Below, piece by piece: positions 56,576 to 64,000 of a stretch of DNA of 64,000 bases. The notes below the pieces were generated by a model that saw only the letters and a list, made by a program, of their open reading frames with translations, had not been told where the DNA came from and made no database searches. The stretch's first letter is position 1. Each line of letters begins with the position of its first letter. A program made the translations under genes and the position numbers. This stretch comes from Anthopleura xanthogrammica (lineage: Eukaryota > Cnidaria > Anthozoa > Actiniaria > Actiniidae), in the NCBI GenBank assembly GCA_964019055.1, contig OZ025207.1:27375617-27439616 (forward strand), read 5' to 3'.

Positions 56576-56604
56576 TATTTATATTGTAGCATTTTGATTG
56601 GCTG
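56576..56604 (-). promoter_or_regulatory. CCAAT and TATA boxes of the PAN/EGF gene
   Basis: On the minus strand AGCCAATCAAAA (56593-56604) is followed about 10 bp later by ATATAAATA (56576-56584), roughly 125 bp before the ATG at 56451. Position and order suit a regulated, TATA-type promoter, in contrast to CDK10. No transcription start has been verified. Confidence 0.5.
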
Positions 56605-57253
56605 ACAGCCGACATGATATTGAAAATAGCTCTGAAAGGGAAGTTGTCAAAACAGGGCCATTAAACTCAATATGAGAGGGGAAAATAGCCTGAATAAGTA
56701 TGGCGGTTGTTATATATTAGAAAAAGAAGCTCCTTCATGTGTTAAATGTTCCATCATTGGTTCTTCCACAAGACCTTAGCATTGTAAACATTCCCAATTC
56801 CATTTTCTATGTTATTTGTGTTGATGGCATGTTTCTGCATTTTGAATTCTCTAATATGGCATTTCTACTCAGTCTCTTATCCCATGCAGGGGACTCCTAT
56901 GGGACAAGGACAAGGAACTCATCGTACCTTCCAGGGATTAGAAGAAATAACATTATAAACACTGAACTGTTACATTTCATATCATTCAGGGATTAAACGT
57001 TATTTTTGTTCTATTTACTGGTTCATGGTTCCACCGTTTAGGATTCCTTTCGCGATCAATAAAATTTCTGACGAGGACTGACCCATCTATGGTTTATTTG
57101 TGACCCCCCCCCCCTCCCCCTACCCCCAAGGCAGATTACTTAGCACGATAAATAGATCTAGTAGGGTTATCGAATTAGTAAAGACCATCCCCATTGAAGC
57201 TGTAGATTCAAGCCGTGCGCGTCTAAGTACTAAAAGTGGTATGGGGGTCATTC
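56605..57253. other. Intergenic, nothing recognised
   Basis: No supported exon. A C run lies at about 57103-57120. Confidence 0.5.
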
Positions 57254-57702
57254 AAGATAGCATAAATAATTAAGAGAGGGAAACTTCTTAATACCGCGCG
57301 CACCATGTGAACTCCCGGTTGACCTATTTTTAGCATCCGCGTACAAAACAATTTTCGCCATACCCCACTCCTGTGCGTCAAAAATTGTGTGCTTTATCCA
57401 AACCTGGAAGTAGCGAAAGCATCTAAAGATTTTCTTGGGAAAAACATAAATTTCGCGTCTTTTTGAGGGTTCAACAGCCTCAGTCGTGTTTTATCAGAGA
57501 ACAGATCATAGCCTATATCTAATAGATGTTGGCAGAAAAAGCGACGAAAAATATGTTGTTTTTGCAATGAGCGCCTGCGCACACTTCCACGCCCTCAAAA
57601 AATTAAAAACCAAACGACTTTGGATGGTAAAAATAGCCCAACCGGGAGTTCACATGGCGCGCGCGGTATTAAGAAGTTCCCCTCTCTTATTTATGCTATC
57701 TT
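57254..57702 (-). mobile_element. 450-bp inverted-repeat element, copy 2
   Basis: AAGATAGCATAAATAATTAAG at the left and CTTATTTATGCTATCTT at the right. The interior matches 9194-9649 when reversed, e.g. AATAGCCCAACCGGGAGTTC and AACCAAACGACTTTGGATGG. Confidence 0.85.
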
Positions 57703-58109
57703 GGGTCATCTTATCCAGTATCTTTTTTTTTTTAAGTACCATATTTACTTGGGTTTTGGCTGCGACCCAACCTTTTTTGAATTTTCTGTATAATATTTCT
57801 GAAAAGAAGACATTCATCTTTAAAACAGTCAGAATGGCGTTTACAGTTTTTTTATATCTCTCTTTGTTGCAGAGATATCAAAAGTTTTCCAAATATGCAA
57901 ATTAGCAACTGATGACGTCATTGGCTGGACAGCGTCATTTTACAAAACATATAATAAAGAATATGTCTGTAAAAATAAGACTCTAAAATGACTGAAACTT
58001 CACATGATTTATGTACTTTTTAAAACAGACACATGAGCAAAGCCTTAAGTACTTACAATTGAAAGAAAATTCCATTCCTCTTTGTCTAAAGAGAAACAGA
58101 GTAAACACC

Positions 58110-58350
58110 ATGTGAATGAAAAGCTTCTCTCATCAGATAATTAGCTCCACTCGAAGGATAGCTGGTTGGAATTCTTTTACGAATCCCTCTCAAGGTCCAA
58201 AAAATTTTGGAACTCTCTTCCACCAGATCTCCCGGAAAAAAAAGCCATCTTATCATTCCTTTAAAACTAACCTGAAAAAATACTTATTACAACATGTAAA
58301 TCTTTCAGTTTGGGAACTTTTAGAGTTAGAAATTAATAGTATGAAGCTAT
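58110..58350 (+). mobile_element. LINE reverse-transcriptase C-terminal remnant
   Basis: Frame 58116-58352 encodes NPSQGPKNFGTLFHQISRKK then SYHSFKTNLKKYLLQH, the pattern of the end of a LINE polymerase (GPK.W..LP..I.....SFK..LKKYLL). Short and isolated. Confidence 0.5.
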
Positions 58351-58643
58351 GAAAAAAGTAACATAATTGAGTAATTGCTAAATATTCATGATCAGATCAT
58401 TTAGGGAAAACGTTATTTTTCATATGAACAGGAATATGATTCACTCGAATGGTACATGCAGTTCAGCGGTCATTTCTATAATTTCTACCGATCGAGCAAC
58501 CCCACCCTGGTTGATGTGGGACACTTCCCTTAAGGCAGATTATTTAGCTAGCACAGAATATCAAACAGAAATGTTGAAAATATTTTTCATATTGAAGAGG
58601 ATTTAGCCAGTTCAGTTCTATACGAGCGTCTTAGCTTATTAAT

Positions 58644-58775
58644 AGTGGTATGGGGTCGGTATGGGGTCGGTATGGGATCGGTATGGGGTCGGTATGGGGT
58701 CGGTATGGGGTCGGTATGGGGTCGGTATGGGGTCGGTATGGGGTCGGTATGGGGTCGGTATGGGGTCGGTATAGG
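58644..58775 (+). repeat. 11-bp minisatellite (GGTATGGGGTC)n
   Basis: About twelve units, one with a G-to-A change. Regularly spaced G runs could form quadruplex DNA. Confidence 0.97.
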
Positions 58776-58924
58776 GTCATCTTATCAGTTCAATGCAGAT
58801 TTTGAAAAAGTACCATTATATATAGTGATGGTAGTCTGGGTTTCAAAAGCATTTATTAACATTTGCATTACCAATGTTGTGTACTGAGCTTCCTTCCTTC
58901 ATCAGTGGAACTAACGAACCTTCT

Positions 58925-59045
58925 CTGGGGCGGATCCAGGATTTTGAGTAGGGGAGGGGGGCGGGGTCACAAAGTCAAGAAGATGCACCTTTTGCTATAC
59001 TAACTAATTCCAAGTAAGAAACCACCCCCTAAATCCGTCACTGCT
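58925..59045. mobile_element. GGATCCAGG-type element fragment
   Basis: GGGGCGGATCCAGGATTTTG at the left and CCCCCTAAATCCGTCACTG at the right. Same family signature as 7639, 33150 and 39583. Confidence 0.5.
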
Positions 59046-61980
59046 GCTTTATTCTAGTTAAATATAAGACGTTTGTTGTTGGGATTTGAAGCTTAGAGAT
59101 AAATAACTAAACAAACAAAAAACCCAGAAGCATAAAGGAAAAGAAGTTGCAATTGTAACTTTAAAGAAAAAGCCGTGCAACATCATTTTGCTCCCGAGTG
59201 TGCCCGAGTAAAGTGGAACGAGAAAAACTTGCATTATTCAAAAAATAATATATACGAATCTCTTCTTAATAATTCTAGAGGCAGTCAATACCATTTAGTA
59301 TCATATAATATAATATCAACTTTAATTTCATAGCCACTTCAGCACGAGAATTCTTACCCGCCCCAACAGTTTTTTAAAATACCCTATTTACAGTTTTACA
59401 ACATTTCTCGTCAGAGTTCGCATCATGTAAGGGGACTGAATCGGTGGATTCTGGATTCCAAGTCTTGAACTTTGGATTTCCATTTTCCAGTCTGGTGTGG
59501 AATTCTGACCATCTGAATTTGCAGTAATGCCTTTCATTGAAGGCTGGTGATTGGGTTTTCAGCTGATTTATGCCGAGCATTCCAGTTCAGTTTTGGATAG
59601 CTTTGCTTTCCGGATTTCGTACTCCACGTCAAAACTCCACACCAATATTATTGGATTTGGTTTGCAATTGAAATGGCCAAGTTTCCATGGATCAGTTGTG
59701 GAATGTGGATCAGTTCCCTTACAATAATGCGACAAGGAATATATCATATATCTACACTATCTACAGCACTACTCAACTAACTCAGTAAAAACATACAGTA
59801 ATCTGACTTTTAAAATGGTTTTTTGGTTCTGTAGTTTGGAAATAGCATTCAAACTAACCTCCGTAGCCAAGGTCCGGGGGCGGTGGTTAGGGAGGAAAAT
59901 GAGTGGGGAGGGGAGAGAGAGGCAGTCGACCCCTTTTCCTGTTATCATCCCCACCTCGAGCTCCCCTAGAGCCAGTAACGCAGGTTAATTCAAATCAACT
60001 CTGTAAATGTATGATTTTTTAACGAGCGAGACGCACTCCAAACTGTACCAAGCAGAGACACTGTATCTATAAAGAACCAGATGTGATAAGCGTGATAAAT
60101 GTGGTAAGCATGGTCCAAAATATCTGCTTAGTACAGTTCGACAGGCCTCGATTAAAAATTGAAATGATCCTTAAGTTAAATAATTATAAGATAATAATGA
60201 AAAATAGTACCTAAAGTTATAATAATTGAATGTTCTTAGGATTGCGTTGAATCTGGAAGTATTTAGCATGCATGCAAAACTAAAATTGTTCATGGACCGA
60301 AAACCTTTGAGCATTTTAAAATTCTATCTTAAGACTCTAAAAGTAGCATTTTTTCATTGAATTTGTGCAAAATTTCCTTCTTCGATTTTGCATCTAGTTT
60401 TGCAGTTCATTTTGTGTACCTATGGAGTTGTTAAGTCTGACGTCACTCGTATGGAAAAACGACTTCCGGGCCCAAAACGAAAATGGCACGATTTGTTGTC
60501 CAAAGTTCTAACTGTTTCAGGAGGAGGTTTTAAAAATCATTGCGAGAATTTTTCACTTTATTTTAGCGGTTTTTATGAGCAGTCGGACCCGGAAATACGT
60601 CACAACTTAACAGGTCTATAGCCGTGCTCACGCAATCCAAAGAAATTCCTCAAAATGTGTTACAAAACAATAGAGATTTAAAAACGCCTAAAAATTCGAT
60701 TCGTAAAAACAAGAATTCATGGATGAAAATTTTTTCATTGTTTAATGAATTTATAACCTATAAGAATTGATTTCGTAATGGATATCCTAGAAAACATTAC
60801 TTGAATAATTTACTAATGAAGCATAATAATTGGATTTTTGTAATTGCCCTCAGAAGCGAACATTAAAAAGCAGAATGCTATTGCTGGTCAAAAATCTAAT
60901 TGCCAAATATATTTGCTGATATTAAAAGCAGTCGTATATGCAATTATATATGATTACAGTACAAGTATATGATGAAGTTGTCATGGCTGTGCTGTTCGAC
61001 TAGGCAATGTTCCTTGCAACTTGTCTCGCTATAGTTTGTTGCGTAATGTTAAAGTGTATTACATGTAGTTGGATCGTCAGGGGATGTTACCGTAGGTATA
61101 AACTCTGCAACAAGATTTCGAGATAGGATTTGATATTTTAACAAATCCCCAAAATGTAAGGAACATGCCAAGTGTACTTCTAGCGCCTTTAAGGTCTGTT
61201 TACATGAAGGTAGGGTGACCCTTCGGGAAGAAAGTGATTCTGGGACTGGACTGCCTTCTACTTTAGCACTAACACTTTAGTTGTTGGTTTACCGGCCCGC
61301 GGAAAAGCAAAGGAGCGAAGACTTGTCCCCAAATGGTCACCTTACCTTCAAGTAACTAGGTTCTTCTTCAAGATATACAATTCACAAATTTTATAAAACG
61401 GAATGATTGAATTCTAAACAATGGATATGAAAAGCAGATTGGACAACCCACAGGGAGCCCAATCTGACCCACAGAGTTCTTACCAGAAGTTCAACGCAAG
61501 GCTGGTCGTAAGTCTTCTCGTATGAATTGTGGGTCGCCGATAAATACTGAGCGTTGCGCATGCGTTCCTAGTTTCATCCCCACAATTACGAGAGAGAAGA
61601 GTTTGTTACCAGTCTTCATTTGAACTTCCAAGGCGCTGCTAAACACGACGATTTCTCGTCCAACTTGCCTCGCAAAAAAAAACCTGGTGCAGGTTGCAAA
61701 AAAGGAACTATATTACACGCGCAAATTCTGTTTCGAACAGAAAAAAATTCAGGTGGCTGCGAGTTGGAGATAGTATAAAATACTTCTTTTTATCCTGCAA
61801 CAAAAAATTGGAAGATACAAGTTGCGCGAGCTTATGGTACATGTAAAAAAGCTCGTATAACCGGCAATGTTTTTCGCGTGACAACCCGCAGGAGAAATTG
61901 AACGCGTTGTGTGACACCTAAAACCTATACCACCTATAACATAACCCTTCTAGGCTAACTCTTCAATATTTAATGCATAA
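59046..61980. other. Non-coding, no gene recognised
   Basis: Several weak inverted repeats and AT-rich stretches. Open frames at 59374-59580, 60388-60621 and 61708-61917 show no splice context or family resemblance. Confidence 0.5.
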
Positions 61981-62429
61981 TACAGGCCATCGTATATTTT
62001 CACTTTTATCCCAAAATTATCCCGATTTATAATTCATACTTATGTTATACCGCCTAACTAATCAAATGAATATTCATGATAATATCGATTCTATTACGAA
62101 TGCAGGGAACTGCTTCAGCCTTCATAAGAAGTGTTTTTTACCAAAGGAAGGACGAGCATTCAAATGGTCAGATTTGTTGGAGTGCGCATGCGGTCTTAAT
62201 AACGAATGCTCGAATAAAATTGAGTCAATCCCACATGGCCTGGACCCGTAATGAAACCAACCCGTTTAAGATACAATATACTTCCAAGAAAAGGCCACAA
62301 TTGTCGTTCAATTCAATACTAACGGTATCTATCAATACACCTTGGAATTTCCTCAAGGTATACCATCATGCATTTCGGTACGAAATAGTGACGAACATGC
62401 AAGAGGCCTGGGAATGAAAGTTTGATCGC

Positions 62430-62495
62430 TTTTTAGCGCCATTGAGCTTCCGGAAATGGCGCTGTATAAATGTTAATTATTATTATTATTATTAT
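62430..62495 (+). mobile_element. Retroposon 3' tail with (ATT)n
   Basis: GAAATGGCGCTGTATAAATG runs into TTAATTATTATTATTATTATT, a typical LINE or SINE end. The element may extend upstream to about 62030, where frames are open but not recognisable. Confidence 0.5.
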
Positions 62496-63263
62496 CGCTT
62501 CAGTAAAACCTATCTTAGCAGTTCTCCGTACGTTGGTACATTCAAAAAAAGAAAACCATTTGCACTAAAAACTATATTTCCTACCCGAAGCCCTAGTTAC
62601 AAATTTGAATATTGCTTAAATAAAATACGTAAAAGAATTTTACCAGAAAAAAAATTAGTATTTACAAATAAATTTAGTAAATTAAAGTAAAAATTTTGCC
62701 AAAAGAATGTCGAATGAGATATAATTTCCCTTTCCTTGGTATTTTGTGTCAGTAGATTACAGCAAATGTATCTGGTGCTCAATAATAAATCACTTTTTTC
62801 CGAAAATTTTGGGAAAATTCGAGCAAAATCAAAAAAATACCGCGGAAGGATAATAGTTGGCTCTAGCGAACACAACGAAAGGTAGAAGAAAAAGTTCTCG
62901 AAAAACGTGATTTGTAATTTATTGACATACATTTATTTTATGTAATATACTGAACTGAACGTAATATACTGAACAAAAACCGAGATTGGGCTCCCTGTGT
63001 CATCCCTATCATGTTATAACCTGTGCTCTTCTAGTAATAAAGCTGTTATCTATTTCAATCAAAATCCAAGACGGAAAGATCAACTGACGTAAAGTAATCG
63101 ATACTTGGTCGTAAGCCGCTAGACACTTGGATTTTGAAGAAAATATTGTACAACCAGCCGTTTTACAGAGCGAAGCACAAGTTATAAGCGGGTACAGCAC
63201 TTAAAATCCTATTTCTAAACCCTCCCTACTCCACAACCGTAAGAAAAAGGCTATGTCCGTGAA

Positions 63264-63350
63264 GGACTGGCTCGTGGCCCTTGAAAAAGGAGCTAACCCG
63301 TGGAGGACTGGCTCGTGGCCCTTGAAAAAGGAGCTAACCCGTGGAGGACT
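63264..63350 (+). repeat. 41-bp tandem duplication
   Basis: GGACTGGCTCGTGGCCCTTG and AAAAAGGAGCTAACCCGTGGA repeated at 63264 and 63305, with a diverged third unit after. Confidence 0.9.
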
Positions 63351-63643
63351 TGCACTAAGAGGTCTCATGACTTTAGGAGAAGGGGCTAACCACCGTGAGG
63401 GACTGGTTAAGACCTATTAGAGTCGAACTTTAAGGAAGGGAAAAAGAACCTAATTATTCTGTTGTGACTGATGGCTGGCTATTTATCTATCTATCTGACC
63501 TATCCTCTTTGTCGAATGATGTTTTTACCAATCTTTAAGTTAAGAGCGTCTGAGATTAAAAACCTAGTATTTCTATGTTTGAGCCGCACACGGATTAGGA
63601 TGTTTTTGTTCGTACGAATGGAGAACCAAAAATGATATTGATA

Positions 63644-63745
63644 TAGTCTTATTATTATAGTCTTATTGTTATAGTCTTATTGTTATAGTCTTATTTTTAA
63701 GTCTTATTGTTATAGTCTTATTGTTATAGTCTTATTGTTATTATT
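63644..63745 (+). repeat. 14-bp minisatellite (TAGTCTTATTGTTA)n
   Basis: About seven units with small variants. The rest of the window end (63746-64000) shows no feature. Confidence 0.95.
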
Positions 63746-64000
63746 AAATATCGTAAAACCCAAGTTGCGCAAAACACTAGACAGGTCACGTGATCACCTA
63801 CCACCATATTGGATACCAAATATGGACAACGGAATGTTACCTGTTGAATAGGAGGGAATGATCACGTGATTTGTCAGTGTCTGTTTTTAAACAAACAAAA
63901 AAAAGAACAGCTAAAGCAAGAGCAAAATAAATGACCCCAAAAGTCTTTCTTAGAGATTTACGACATCATGCCTCTTTGGTAAACCTTCTCTTAGCTCGAT

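Overview
Host: this is intron-rich animal DNA, most likely from a cnidarian and probably an anthozoan. The evidence is a protease carrying a long row of ShK cysteine modules, a PAN/EGF-like secreted protein of a type common in corals and anemones, GT-AG introns crowded with small inverted-repeat transposons, and cnidarian-type repeats such as the GTACTCCC element at 52.96-53.25 kb. The species cannot be named from the sequence alone.

Layout: 1-14.6 kb has no confident gene. It holds MITEs, degenerate tandem repeats and one possible minus-strand gene remnant (1.73-2.80 kb). From 14.65 to 30.06 kb a 21-exon plus-strand gene encodes a secreted astacin metalloprotease followed by nine canonical ShK domains, one reduced ShK-like domain and an F5/8C (discoidin) domain. 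From 32.69 to 35.14 kb lies a three-exon CDK10 gene on the plus strand. From 35.58 to 41.14 kb plus-strand exons can be joined into a small single-pass membrane protein with two alternative tails; the same exons are also phase-compatible with the astacin gene, which would give a membrane-bound isoform. From 51.35 down to 41.46 kb runs a 17-exon minus-strand DUS2 (tRNA dihydrouridine synthase 2) gene, tail to tail with the membrane-protein exons. From 56.45 down to 53.35 kb is a three-exon minus-strand secreted protein with a PAN/apple-like region, an EGF-like module and an unrecognised C-terminal domain. From 56.6 to 64 kb only repeats and LINE remnants were recognised.

The genes do not form a pathway. 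CDK10 and DUS2 are housekeeping genes; the two secreted proteins look extracellular (matrix processing, adhesion or defence). The plus-strand ShK exons are all symmetrical phase-1 modules, as expected from exon duplication.

Repeats: at least a dozen inverted-repeat element families are visible. Two unrelated families each occur once with a single internal unit and once with that unit tandemly amplified, which looks like MITEs seeding satellite arrays. Large CATC/GATG, TAAAA, GAA and GAGGGT arrays account for all of the very long low-complexity reading frames.

All exon coordinates were read by hand from splice signals and frame continuity; no search or transcript evidence was available.
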